58,996 nucleotides of DNA from Stenotrophomonas sp. 610A2 (GTDB taxonomy: Bacteria; Pseudomonadota; Gammaproteobacteria; Xanthomonadales; Xanthomonadaceae): NCBI RefSeq assembly GCF_030549615.1, contig NZ_CP130832.1, positions 4,622,501 to 4,681,496 on the forward strand. Direction: 5' to 3'. The position numbers were made by a program, and so were the translations under genes. The notes under the pieces were generated by a model. It was not told where the DNA came from. It did no database searches and worked only from the letters and a program-made list of their open reading frames with translations. Shown here in pieces: positions 35,491-43,494 of this stretch; position 1 is the first letter of the stretch, and each line of letters begins with the position of its first letter.

Positions 35491-36155
35491 AAGTGAAACT
35501 GCTTACCGTCGTGCTCGCCTCTGCCCTGTTGGCCGCCGCTCCGTCGGTCACGCTGGCACAGGCGCGCCCGGCCGCCACCGCCGCGCAGCCTTCGGCCGCC
35601 GCCCGCACCGTATTGGATTCCAGCACCCGCATCATCAATTCGCTGCAGACCCGTCGCGCTGAATTCCGCGCCAACCCGGCAACGCTGCGCAGCTACATCG
35701 ATGGCGAGCTGAGCCGCGCCTTCGACCGCGACTACGCGGCCCGCCTGGTGCTGGGCGTGCATGGCCGTGGTGCTGCCGATGCCGACGTCAAGCTGTTCGC
35801 CGATGCCATGGCCGACAACCTGATGTCGCGTTACGGCTCGGCCCTGCTCGATATCCAGGGCCGGCCCAGCTTCCGCTACAAGAGCGAGCAGCCGCTGCCG
35901 GGCAACCGCGGCGTCAAGGTCTCCACCGAGCTGGTGCGCGCAGGCAGCGAGCCGACCCCGGTCGAGTACCTGATGCGCAATGTCGACGGCCAGTGGAAGA
36001 TCTTCGACGTGATGATCGAAGGCATCTCCTACGTGCAGACCTTCAAGAACCAGTTCGACGCCCCGCTGCGGCAGAAGTCGATCAAGCAGGTTGCCACCGA
36101 ACTGCGCAGCGGCAGCATGCAGGCCAACGCAGGTCCGGCTCCCCGTGGCAAGTAA
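35487..36155 (+). CDS. mlaC: Periplasmic phospholipid carrier MlaC
   Basis: 222 residues. Signal peptide ending PSVTLA, then the MlaC/Tgt2D fold (LRSYIDGELSRAFDRDYAARLVLG, GNRGVKVSTELVRAG, WKIFDVMIEGISYVQTFKNQF). It shuttles phospholipids across the periplasm between MlaA and MlaFEDB. Overlaps mlaD by 4 bases and mlaB by 11. Confidence 0.95.
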   Translation: MKVKLLTVVLASALLAAAPSVTLAQARPAATAAQPSAAARTVLDSSTRIINSLQTRRAEFRANPATLRSYIDGELSRAFDRDYAARLVLGVHGRGAADADVKLFADAMADNLMSRYGSALLDIQGRPSFRYKSEQPLPGNRGVKVSTELVRAGSEPTPVEYLMRNVDGQWKIFDVMIEGISYVQTFKNQFDAPLRQKSIKQVATELRSGSMQANAGPAPRGK

Positions 36156-36453
36156 CGCCACGTTCCGCTGCGACGGCGACACCCTGCTGCTGGCAGGCGT
36201 GATCGACCGCGCGGCTGCGGTCGCGTTGTGGCCGCAGCTGACGCGCGCGCTTGCGCCCGTGCGTCGGCTCGACCTGGCCGCAGTTGAAGGCATCGACAGC
36301 GCCGGCTTGGCGCTGTTGGGTGAACTGGCTGCACGTTTGCGGGCGCAAGGTGGCGGCAACGTCAGCGGCAGCCCGGCTGGTCTGGACGAATTGTGCGCGG
36401 CCTACCGGCTGTCACCGTCCCTCGATTTCAACGCCTCCTCGGCAGGAAGCTGA
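36145..36453 (+). CDS. mlaB: STAS-domain protein MlaB
   Basis: 102 residues using a GTG start at 36145, which overlaps the end of mlaC by 11 bases; an ATG further upstream at 36091 would lie deep inside mlaC. The STAS fold is visible as TLLLAGVIDRAAAVALWPQL, RRLDLAAVEGIDSAGLALLGELAARL and a short C-terminal helix. MlaB binds MlaF and stabilises the transporter. The start is inferred from position and from the beginning of the STAS domain. Confidence 0.85.
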   Translation: MASNATFRCDGDTLLLAGVIDRAAAVALWPQLTRALAPVRRLDLAAVEGIDSAGLALLGELAARLRAQGGGNVSGSPAGLDELCAAYRLSPSLDFNASSAGS

Positions 36454-36454
36454 C

Positions 36455-37453
36455 ATGAAACTTCTCCGTACCCTCCTTCTCCTGATCACCGTTGCGCTGC
36501 TGGCTGCCTGTGCCGGCAAGCCGACGCGCGATGCGGCACCAGCATCCACGCTGGTTGCGCCGCAGGCCAGCGAGCAGGTTGTCGACAACACTGACGTTGC
36601 TCCAGCCGCAGCGGCGCAGGACAACGCTGGCACCACCGCAAGCGGTGCTGCACAGAGTGACGCAGTCGCCAGCGATGGCACCGTGCCGACCGGCGCCGAA
36701 GATGATTTCGCAGCGCTCTACGGCGGCCCCGCACCGGGCAGTGAAAACGCAGACGGCACCAGCACCACCGCCATGACCTACGATCCGTGGGAGAAGTACA
36801 ACCGCGGCGTGCATCGCTTCAACAATGCCGTCGACCGTGGCGTCGCGCGCCCGTTGGCGACCGCGTATACCAATGTCGTGCCGCAGTTCGCCCGCACTGG
36901 CGTCAGCAACTTCTTCAGCAACCTGCGTTCGCCGCTGACCATGGTCAACCAGCTGCTGCAGGGCCATGCCGATGATGCCTGGGACACGCTGGGCCGTTTC
37001 CTGATGAACTCCACCTTCGGTATTGGTGGCCTGTTCGATCCGGCCAGCAAGGCGATGGTGCCCAAGCGCAGCGAAGACTTCGGTCAGACCCTGGGTGCCT
37101 GGGGCTGGCGTCGTTCGCGTTACGTGGAACTGCCGTTCTTCGGTCCGCGTACCGTGCGTGATGTGTTCGGCCTGGCCGGTGACATTCCGCTGTCGCCGAT
37201 GCGCCAGATCGAGATGGACAAGGTCCGCATCGGCCTGCAGGGCCTGCAGCTGGTGGACATGCGTGCGCAGTTGATGGCGGTCGATTCGCTGCGTGACACC
37301 GCGGTGGACGAATACGCATTGACCCGCGATGCCTGGCTGCAACGCCGCAACTACCAGATCGAAAAGGATCTGCGTCACGGCGGCAAGCGCGACGATGACG
37401 ACCAGAGCCCGATTCCGGTCGACGCGATGCCGATGCCGAATTGGGGCGACTGA
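36455..37453 (+). CDS. mlaA: Outer-membrane lipoprotein MlaA (VacJ)
   Basis: 332 residues from the ATG at 36455 (AGGAAG 6-7 nt upstream; the mlaB stop is 1 base before). Lipobox LLAAC (Cys19), then a long low-complexity Ala/Asp/Thr-rich segment (20-105) not typical of E. coli MlaA, then the VacJ domain: YDPWEKYNRGVHRFNNAVDR, FFSNLRSPLTMVNQLLQG, FLMNSTFGIGGLFDPASK, LPFFGPRTVRDVFG. It removes mislocalised phospholipids from the outer leaflet and ends the operon. Confidence 0.95.
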   Translation: MKLLRTLLLLITVALLAACAGKPTRDAAPASTLVAPQASEQVVDNTDVAPAAAAQDNAGTTASGAAQSDAVASDGTVPTGAEDDFAALYGGPAPGSENADGTSTTAMTYDPWEKYNRGVHRFNNAVDRGVARPLATAYTNVVPQFARTGVSNFFSNLRSPLTMVNQLLQGHADDAWDTLGRFLMNSTFGIGGLFDPASKAMVPKRSEDFGQTLGAWGWRRSRYVELPFFGPRTVRDVFGLAGDIPLSPMRQIEMDKVRIGLQGLQLVDMRAQLMAVDSLRDTAVDEYALTRDAWLQRRNYQIEKDLRHGGKRDDDDQSPIPVDAMPMPNWGD

Positions 37454-37474
37454 TTCTGGATGCTGCTGGAAAAC

Positions 37475-37503
37475 AAAAAGCCCGGGGAAACCCGGGCTTT
37501 TTT
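37475..37503 (+). terminator. Rho-independent terminator of the mla operon
   Basis: Perfect 12-bp stem AAAAAGCCCGGG / CCCGGGCTTTTT with a GAAA tetraloop and terminal T run, 21 bases after mlaA. Confidence 0.95.
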
Positions 37504-37522
37504 GCTTTCCGCTTTTTTCTTT

Positions 37523-37621
37523 TGTGGGAGCGGTGTCAACCGCGAAGCTGATGGATCAGCAGATCGCAGTTGGAACCGGCTGCCAAGCAATTCCAGCTTC
37601 GCGGCTTACGCCGCTCCTACA
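37523..37621. repeat. Inverted pair of GGAGCGG-type REP elements
   Basis: 37523-37549 (TGTGGGAGCGGTGTCAACCG and following) faces an inverted copy at 37596-37621 (GCTTCGCGGCTTACGCCGCT and following). Same family as 11556-11671. Confidence 0.8.
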
Positions 37622-37633
37622 ACAACCGGGGGT

Positions 37634-38179
37634 TTACGCAGCCAGCGCTGCATCGATGGCCTTGCGCAGGCCTTCGTCATCGGCAGTGGTGTCCGGTGCG
37701 AAGCGGGCAACGACGGTGCCGTCCTTGCCGATCAGGAACTTCTCGAAGTTCCACAGCACGGCCGGGGCCGGGTTGGTCTCGATGCCGAAGCCAGCCAGCT
37801 TCTCGCGCAGCGGGCCTTCGCCGATGGCCGCCGGCTGGGCAGCGGTCAGCTGCTGGTACAGCGGGTGGATGTCGGCACCTGCGACGCTGATCTTGGAGAA
37901 CATCGGGAAGCTGACGTCATAGGTGAGCGCGCAGAACTGCTTGATCTCGTCCTCGCTGCCCGGCTCCTGGCCGTTGAAGTTGTTGGCCGGGAAACCCAGC
38001 ACTTCAAGGCCGGCGTCCTTCTTTTCGCGGTAGAGCTTTTCCAGGCCTTCGTACTGCGGGGTGAGACCGCACTTGGAGGCGGTGTTGACCAGCAGCAACA
38101 CCTTGCCGCGGTAGTCGGCCAGCGAAGTCGGTGCACCATCGATGGTGGTCAGCGCGGTGTCGTATACGGAAGCGGTCAT
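37634..38179 (-). CDS. Glutathione peroxidase (Cys-type)
   Basis: 181 residues from the ATG at 38179. Peroxidatic cysteine in NTASKCGLTPQY (the selenocysteine position of animal enzymes), followed by GLEVLGFPANNFNGQEPG and the conserved Trp motif NFEKFLIGKDG. Reduces peroxides with glutathione or thioredoxin in the cytoplasm; BtuE-like. The open frame upstream of 38179 is repeat-derived and was not included. Confidence 0.94.
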   Translation of the reverse strand: MTASVYDTALTTIDGAPTSLADYRGKVLLLVNTASKCGLTPQYEGLEKLYREKKDAGLEVLGFPANNFNGQEPGSEDEIKQFCALTYDVSFPMFSKISVAGADIHPLYQQLTAAQPAAIGEGPLREKLAGFGIETNPAPAVLWNFEKFLIGKDGTVVARFAPDTTADDEGLRKAIDAALAA

Positions 38180-38263
38180 GCGGTTGCCTGCTGTGTGGGA
38201 TTGGAGAGCACGCAAGCATAAACGGCGCAGGTGGCACTGACACGACCGCAGTGCTGCAACACT

Positions 38264-38665
38264 GTAGTGCCGAGCCATGCTCGGCACTACCGCTTCAGCC
38301 CCTCTCCCGTTCACGGGGTGAGAGGGGCAGCTTGCGAACCACCGGTTCGCTGCCCATCGAACGCCCTTGCGCCAGCGCCAGCGCAAGGGCCGGGGCGCGG
38401 AGCGGGGGTTGGGGTAAGGGCAGCTTTTGAGGCCTTACCCGTAAATCCTTTGCCGAGCATGGCTCGGCACTACATGGGTGTTGCCGGCATTCTGTAGGAG
38501 CTGCGTAAGCTGCGAAGCCAGCGCTGCATCAGCCAGCGAAGAGCGTACCCCTCCCCAGCCCTCCCCTTCGCTATGCGAAAGGGAGGGAGCAGAAGCGGTA
38601 GAGCCGAGCCATGCTCGACTGGGGCGTTACCGGGAAGGCCCCTGCCGAGCATGGCTCGGCACTAC
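38264..38665. repeat. Mixed repeat block: SMAG, GGAGCGG-type and CTCCCT-type elements
   Basis: SMAG palindromes lie at 38264-38290 (a perfect 27-bp copy), 38451-38473, 38598-38620 and 38643-38665. A GGAGCTGCGTAAGCTGCG element is at 38493-38519 and a CTCCCC stem-loop at 38550-38590. A longer element, GAGAGGGGCAGCTTGCGAAC and following, at about 38297-38426 recurs at 44901-45021. Together they fill the 482-base gap between glutathione peroxidase and rmuC. The last SMAG copy overlaps the rmuC stop codon. Confidence 0.85.
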
Positions 38666-40200
38666 GCTGTCGGGCTTTCGTCTTCTACTTCGTCGGCGTC
38701 GTCATCTGTACTCAGCATTGCCTGCGAGGCGTCGCTGGACAGTGACTCCACGCCACGCAGCTTGCGCTCGATAGTGCGGGTCTTGCGGCTGGCGTCACCC
38801 AGGCTCTTGCCGACCGTGTTGATCTGCTTCTCAGCACGCTCAAGAATGCCGGCGAACTTGCCGAACTCGCTCTTGACCGCACCCAGCAGACTCCACACTT
38901 CCGAGGAGCGCTGCTCGATGGCCAGGGTACGGAAGCCCATCTGCAGGCTGTTCAACAGCGCCGTCACCGTGGTCGGGCCGGCAATCACCACACGGTGCTC
39001 GCGCTGCAGGGCATCGACCAGCCCGGCTCGGCGGATCACCTCGGCATACAGGCCCTCGGTTGGCAGGAACATCACCGCGAAGTCGGTGCTGTGCGGCGGC
39101 ACGATGTACTTCTCGCTGATCGACTTGGCCTGGATGCGGATCGCGCGCTCCAGCTGGTTGCCGCTGTTGCGCACCGCCTCCGCATCGCCGGCTTCCTGTG
39201 CGTCGAGCAGGCGTTCGTAGTCCTCGCGCGGGAACTTGGAATCGATCGGCAGCCAGACCGGCGACTCGGCATCACCACGGCCGGGCAGGCGCACGGCGAA
39301 GTCGACCATCTCGCCGCTGTCAGCGCGAAGCTTTACGCCACGTGCGTACTGCTCGGCAGTCAGGGTCTGCTCGAGGATGTTGTCTAGCTGTACTTCGCCC
39401 CAGCCACCGCGGTTCTTGACGTTGCTCAGCACCCGCTTGAGGTCACCAACGCCTGTCGCCAGCTGCTGCATTTCGCCCAAGCCGCGCTGCACCTGCTCCA
39501 GTCGTTCGGAGACCAGCTTGAACGAGGAATCCAGACGCGTATTGAGCGTGCTCTGCAGCTTCTCGTCGACGGTCTGGCGCATCAGTTCGAGCTTGGCGGC
39601 GTTGTCGCCCTGCAGGTCCTTCAAGCGCGCTTCCAGGGTCTGCCGCATCTCGGTGATGCGCTGCTCGTTGCGCTGGGTCAGTTCGCCCAGCTTCTGGTTC
39701 AGCGTCTCACCGAAACGCAGCTGTACCTGCGCGCCTTCCTCACGGCCCTTGCGGGTTTCCTCGACCAGGCTTTGCTGCAGGCCGGCCAGCTGGCGGGCGA
39801 AGGCCTCCATGCGCGCTTCCTGCTGCTGGCCGAACACGTCGAGCTGGCCGCGCACGTCCTGCAGCCGCGTACCCAGCAATTGCGCCATCAGCTGCTGGGC
39901 GTTGGCGGTCTCCTCGCGGCCCTTGCGGGCGTCGTCGTTGAGGCTGTCACGCAGCAGGTCCAGGCGCTGGTCGGTGCGGGTGGACAAGTCGGTAAGGTTG
40001 CGGCCGAAGCCATCGATGCGGATGTCCTGCTGCCGCGCCATGGTTTCCAGCTGCTCGCGCAGCTCGCCGCGGCCGCTGCGCTGTTCTTCGCGCAAGGTAC
40101 TTTCCAGCACGCTGTTGTCATTACGGCGCAGCAACAGCAGCAGCTGCAGCACGAGGACGGCGACCAGCAGGCCGCCAAGGATCAGGGTTTCGGTTTGCAT
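38662..40200 (-). CDS. rmuC: DNA recombination protein RmuC
   Basis: 512 residues from the ATG at 40200. One N-terminal membrane helix (LGGLLVAVLVLQLLLLL), a long coiled-coil region (30-230), then the RmuC nuclease-like domain (NRGGWGEVQLDNILEQTL, LPIDSKFPREDYERLL, YIVPPHSTDFAVMFLPTEGLYAEV). RmuC limits DNA inversions and rearrangements; its biochemical activity is not settled. No Shine-Dalgarno is visible before 40200, but the membrane helix and coiled coil begin there; the open frame further upstream is not protein-like. The stop TAG is part of the GTAG head of an SMAG repeat. Confidence 0.93.
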   Translation of the reverse strand: MQTETLILGGLLVAVLVLQLLLLLRRNDNSVLESTLREEQRSGRGELREQLETMARQQDIRIDGFGRNLTDLSTRTDQRLDLLRDSLNDDARKGREETANAQQLMAQLLGTRLQDVRGQLDVFGQQQEARMEAFARQLAGLQQSLVEETRKGREEGAQVQLRFGETLNQKLGELTQRNEQRITEMRQTLEARLKDLQGDNAAKLELMRQTVDEKLQSTLNTRLDSSFKLVSERLEQVQRGLGEMQQLATGVGDLKRVLSNVKNRGGWGEVQLDNILEQTLTAEQYARGVKLRADSGEMVDFAVRLPGRGDAESPVWLPIDSKFPREDYERLLDAQEAGDAEAVRNSGNQLERAIRIQAKSISEKYIVPPHSTDFAVMFLPTEGLYAEVIRRAGLVDALQREHRVVIAGPTTVTALLNSLQMGFRTLAIEQRSSEVWSLLGAVKSEFGKFAGILERAEKQINTVGKSLGDASRKTRTIERKLRGVESLSSDASQAMLSTDDDADEVEDESPTA

Positions 40201-40320
40201 GGGGAGAAGTGTAGCCCTGCCCGTCTCAGAAGCTGATCCTGAAGCAACCCAGCCATCGCTGAAAACTGCCTGCGGCATACATCTGCGATCATAAGCACCC
40301 CCACCCGCTGCATCCCTGCC

Positions 40321-40869
40321 ATGAAATCGCTGTCGCTGCTGCTGTTGTCGAGCCTGTTGTGCCTGCTGCCGATGGCAGCCCTGGCCAGTGATTCGCAGAC
40401 CATTACCTCGCCCAACGCCCTGCCCGCCAATGACGCGCGACCCAAGGTGTTCCTGGCGGGAAGCATCGAGATGGGCAAGGCCGGTGATTGGCAGCAGCAG
40501 GTGCAGGCGGCGCTGGCAGACCAGGGCGTGCTGATGCTCAATCCCCGCCGCGCCGACTGGAACCCGGCCTGGCGCGCCGAGGCCGACGAGCCCGAGTTCC
40601 GCCGTCAGGTGGAGTGGGAACTGAACGCGCTGGAACAGGCCGACATCGTCCTGATGTACTTCGCGCCAGGCACGCAGAGCCCGATCACCCTGCTCGAATT
40701 CGGCCTGTACGCGCGTTCGGGCAAGTTGCTGGTGGCGGCACCGGCCGGTTACTGGCGCAAGGGCAACCTGGACATCACCGGTGACCGCTACGGCGTGCCG
40801 CGTTTTGATGACCTGCAAGCGTTGATCGATGCGGTGAAGCAACGCATCGCCACCCAGCGCGCGCGCTGA
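40321..40869 (+). CDS. Exported nucleoside 2-deoxyribosyltransferase-like protein
   Basis: 182 residues. Signal peptide MKSLSLLLLSSLLCLLPMAALA, then a nucleoside 2-deoxyribosyltransferase-like fold: VFLAGSIEMGKAGDWQQQVQ, LMLNPRRADWNP, WELNALEQADIVLMYFAPGT and a Glu in ITLLEFGLYA matching the nucleophile region of the family. Known members work in the cytoplasm on nucleosides or related N-glycosides, so secretion is unexpected. It lies 18 bases upstream of a LysE-type exporter, probably co-transcribed. The substrate is unknown. Confidence 0.75.
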   Translation: MKSLSLLLLSSLLCLLPMAALASDSQTITSPNALPANDARPKVFLAGSIEMGKAGDWQQQVQAALADQGVLMLNPRRADWNPAWRAEADEPEFRRQVEWELNALEQADIVLMYFAPGTQSPITLLEFGLYARSGKLLVAAPAGYWRKGNLDITGDRYGVPRFDDLQALIDAVKQRIATQRAR

Positions 40870-40887
40870 TCCCCACGGAGAACCGCC

Positions 40888-41517
40888 ATGCCGTGGATGG
40901 GTATCAACGACCTGGGCACCTTCGTGGTGGCCGTCATACTGTTCCTGATGTTGCCGGGTCCGGGCACCTTCACCCTGCTCACCGCTACCGCGCGCGGCGG
41001 GGTACGCGCCGGTTACGCCACCCTGGCCGGGCTGATGCTGGGCGACCAGATCCTGATCGCCATCGCCGCCACCGGTGTGGCCGCGCTGCTGCAGGCGCAT
41101 CCGATGCTGTTCGCCGCGCTGCGTTACGTGGGTGCGGCCTACCTGATCTGGGTAGGCATCAACCTGCTGCGTGAGCCGGCAGCAGCTGCCGTCGGTGAGA
41201 GTGCGCCGGTGCAACATGGGCGACGCTGGTTCCGCCAGGCCTTGCTGGTCGGCCTGCTCAATCCCAAGGCGATCCTGTTCTACATGGCGTTCTTCCCGCT
41301 GTTCATCGACCCGGTGCGGCAGCGCGGCGCGCTGACCCTGGCGACGATGGCAGTGCTGATCGCCATCCTCAGCATCGGCTGGTGCTCGGTGCTTATCTTC
41401 GGCGGCCAGTTCATCGCCCGCCGCCTGGCCGGCTATCCGCGCGTCGGCGTATGGCTGCGGCGTGGGGTTGGCGTCTGCCTGGTGGTGTTCGGGCTGCGCC
41501 TGGGAATTGCCGATTGA
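40888..41517 (+). CDS. LysE/RhtB-family amino-acid exporter
   Basis: 209 residues, about six hydrophobic helices with the family start MLPGPGTFTLLTATARGGVRAGYATLAGLMLGD as overlapping conserved blocks, and the later LLVGLLNPKAILFYMAFFPLF. Exports amino acids or related metabolites across the inner membrane. GGAG precedes the start by 8 nt. Follows the deoxyribosyltransferase-like gene closely. Confidence 0.92.
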   Translation: MPWMGINDLGTFVVAVILFLMLPGPGTFTLLTATARGGVRAGYATLAGLMLGDQILIAIAATGVAALLQAHPMLFAALRYVGAAYLIWVGINLLREPAAAAVGESAPVQHGRRWFRQALLVGLLNPKAILFYMAFFPLFIDPVRQRGALTLATMAVLIAILSIGWCSVLIFGGQFIARRLAGYPRVGVWLRRGVGVCLVVFGLRLGIAD

Positions 41518-41532
41518 GGCTGCTGCCGACGC

Positions 41533-41675
41533 GGCGTTGACCAACGCCACAAGCCGCCTTGGCGGCGTAAGCTCGGTTGCCGGGTCCACAACCCGGCCTG
41601 CACCCACGCTTTTTATGCCGAATTCGGCGCGTTGGCATCTGTACGCGGCAAAAGCGCGCCAAATGGCGGGTTTTT
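41533..41675. promoter_or_regulatory. Run of five palindromes between two amino-acid transporter genes
   Basis: In 143 bases there are GGCGTTG/CAACGCC (41533-41548), GCCGCC/GGCGGC (41553-41566), GCCGGGT/ACCCGGC (41579-41597), GCCGAATTCGGC (41617-41628) and CGCC/GGCG followed by GGGTTTTTC (41657-41675). The last looks like a weak terminator. The block may be the exporter's 3' end, a structured leader of the permease mRNA, or a decayed repeat; I do not recognise it. Confidence 0.45.
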
Positions 41676-41745
41676 CTAGCTTTGCTGCACTGCGTTAAGC
41701 CAAACTCGGCCGCTTCTCCGAACCACCACGAACCGTGAGGTCCGC

Positions 41746-43182
41746 ATGCAATCCTGGCTCCGGCGCAAGCCCATCGACCAACTCACCGAACACGAAGAAG
41801 GCCGTCGGCTTATTCCAACGCTGAGCTGGCCCCATCTGGTCGCGCTTGGCATCGGCGCCATCGTCGGCACCGGCATCTACACGCTGATCGGCGTGGGTGC
41901 GGACAAGGCCGGCCCGGCGGTGCTGCTGTCCTTCATCATCGCCGGCGCCATCTGCGCCTGTGCGGCACTGGCCTATGCCGAGCTGTCGACGATGATGCCT
42001 GCCGCCGGCAGCGCCTATACCTATAGCTACAGCGCGCTGGGCGAGACCATCGCCTGGGTGGTGGGCTGGAGCCTGATCCTGGAGTACTCGCTGGTGGTCA
42101 GCACGGTGGCGGTCGGCTGGTCCGGCTACTTCGTCGGCTTCCTCGAATGGCTGCACACCTCGTTCGGCTGGAACGTGGCCTTGCCGCAGGCCCTTGCTGC
42201 CGGCCCGCACGTGGAGGGCGGTTTCCTCAACGTGCCAGCCATCGTCATCACCTTCCTGGTCGCCGGCATGTTGATGGTCGGTACCAAGGAAAGCGCCACC
42301 CTCAACGCGGTGCTGGTGGTGTTCAAGCTGATCGCGCTGGCAGTGTTTGTCGCGGTGGCCCTGCCGGCCTTCGACAGCGCCAACCTGCAGCCGTTCATGC
42401 CCTATGGCTTCCCCAAGTCGGTCAGTGCCGATGGCGTGGAACGCGGGGTAATGGCGGCGGCGGCGATCATCTTCTTCGCCTTCTATGGCTTCGATGCGAT
42501 CTCCACCGCAGCCGAGGAAACCAAGAATCCGAAGCGCGACCTGTCGATCGGCATCATCGGTTCGATGGTCGGCTGCACCATCATCTACCTGCTGGTAGCG
42601 CTGGCCGCGGTCGGTGCGATGAGCTACACGGTGTTCGGCAAGAGCGCCGAGCCGCTGGCGCTGATCATGCGCGAACTCGGCCATGGCACCGCTGCGCTGG
42701 TGATCGGCATCGTCGCCATCATCGCGCTGCCAACCGTGCTGCTGGCGTTCTTCTACGGCCAGAGCCGCATCTTCTTCGTGATGTCGCGTGACGGCCTGTT
42801 GCCGCGCGGCCTGTCCAAGGTCAACCAGCGCACCGGTACGCCGGTGGTCATCACCGTGTTCACCGCGGTACTGGTGGCTGCGCTGGCCGGTGTAGCGCGC
42901 CTGGATGAAATCGCCGCGCTGGCCAATGCCGGCACCCTGGCAGCGTTCACCGCGGTAGGCCTGTGCCTGCTGGTGCTGCGCAAGCGCGAGCCGAACCGTC
43001 CGCGTACCTTCCGCACGCCGCTGGCATGGGTGGTGGGGCCGCTGGCGATCGGCGGCTGCATCTACCTGTTCATCAGCCTGCCGGTTCGCACCCAGCTGTG
43101 GTTCCTGGCGTGGAACGTGTTTGGCTTGCTGGTCTATGCCGTATACAGCCGCCGCAATGCGGTGCTGGGGCGTAGCAAGTAA
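41746..43182 (+). CDS. APC-family cationic amino-acid permease
   Basis: 478 residues with about 12-14 hydrophobic segments. The start motif LGIGAIVGTGIYTLIGVGADKAGPAVLLSF is read in two overlapping blocks: LGIGAIVGTGIYTLIG (GIGAIVGTGI, helix 1) and AGPAVLLSFIIAG. FFAFYGFDAISTAAEETKNP, PKRDLSIGIIGS and PVVITVFTA support the CAT/YfnA-type branch of the amino acid-polyamine-organocation superfamily. It probably imports amino acids into the cytoplasm; specificity is unknown. A terminator follows. Confidence 0.92.
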   Translation: MQSWLRRKPIDQLTEHEEGRRLIPTLSWPHLVALGIGAIVGTGIYTLIGVGADKAGPAVLLSFIIAGAICACAALAYAELSTMMPAAGSAYTYSYSALGETIAWVVGWSLILEYSLVVSTVAVGWSGYFVGFLEWLHTSFGWNVALPQALAAGPHVEGGFLNVPAIVITFLVAGMLMVGTKESATLNAVLVVFKLIALAVFVAVALPAFDSANLQPFMPYGFPKSVSADGVERGVMAAAAIIFFAFYGFDAISTAAEETKNPKRDLSIGIIGSMVGCTIIYLLVALAAVGAMSYTVFGKSAEPLALIMRELGHGTAALVIGIVAIIALPTVLLAFFYGQSRIFFVMSRDGLLPRGLSKVNQRTGTPVVITVFTAVLVAALAGVARLDEIAALANAGTLAAFTAVGLCLLVLRKREPNRPRTFRTPLAWVVGPLAIGGCIYLFISLPVRTQLWFLAWNVFGLLVYAVYSRRNAVLGRSK

Positions 43183-43207
43183 TCCACAGGTTGTTGTGGA
43201 TAAGGCG

Positions 43208-43232
43208 AAAAGCGGGCTTCGGCCCGCTTTTT
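43208..43232 (+). terminator. Rho-independent terminator after the APC permease
   Basis: Stem AAAAGCGGGC / GCCCGCTTTTT with a TTCG loop, 26 bases after the permease stop. Confidence 0.93.
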
Positions 43233-43263
43233 GTTTTTGGGGAGTTGTTGGTTCTGCTTGAAG

Positions 43264-43361
43264 AGCCCCCCTCCCCAGCCCTCCCCTTGCCTGCGGCAAA
43301 GGGAGGGAGCAGAGCAGCCCCCTCCCTTGCGCATAGCGCAGGGGAGGGTTGGGGAGGGGTG
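43264..43361. repeat. Inverted pair of CTCCCT-type stem-loop repeats
   Basis: Two facing copies (CCCCCCTCCCCAGCCCTCCC at 43265 and AGGGGAGGGTTGGGGAGGGG ending near 43361) lie between two terminators in the convergent permease-dipeptidase gap. No gene is present in this 312-base interval. Confidence 0.8.
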
Positions 43362-43440
43362 CCTTTGCTTTAAATCTCTAAACCCTCAAGGCTCAAGCCA
43401 ACCTGTGGACAACCCACTTATCCCCAGCAACGTGTGGATA

Positions 43441-43466
43441 AAAACAAAGCGGGCCTGAGCCCGCTT
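43441..43466 (-). terminator. Rho-independent terminator of the dipeptidase gene
   Basis: On the minus strand an 8-bp stem AAGCGGGC / GCCCGCTT with a TCAG loop is followed by TGTTTT, about 30 bases beyond the dipeptidase stop. Confidence 0.85.
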
Positions 43467-43494
43467 CGTCATCCCACGCATCAACAGCGCGCGA

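Noticed and set aside
38264..38665. Possible CRISPR array from regularly recurring palindromes
   Set aside because: Repeat units differ in length and orientation, spacers are themselves repeated and no cas gene is present. They are REP-like elements.
41462..41698. 78-codon open frame across the LysE-permease gap
   Set aside because: It begins inside the LysE gene, has no ribosome-binding site and reads through the palindromes. I kept the region as a possible structured element, not a gene.
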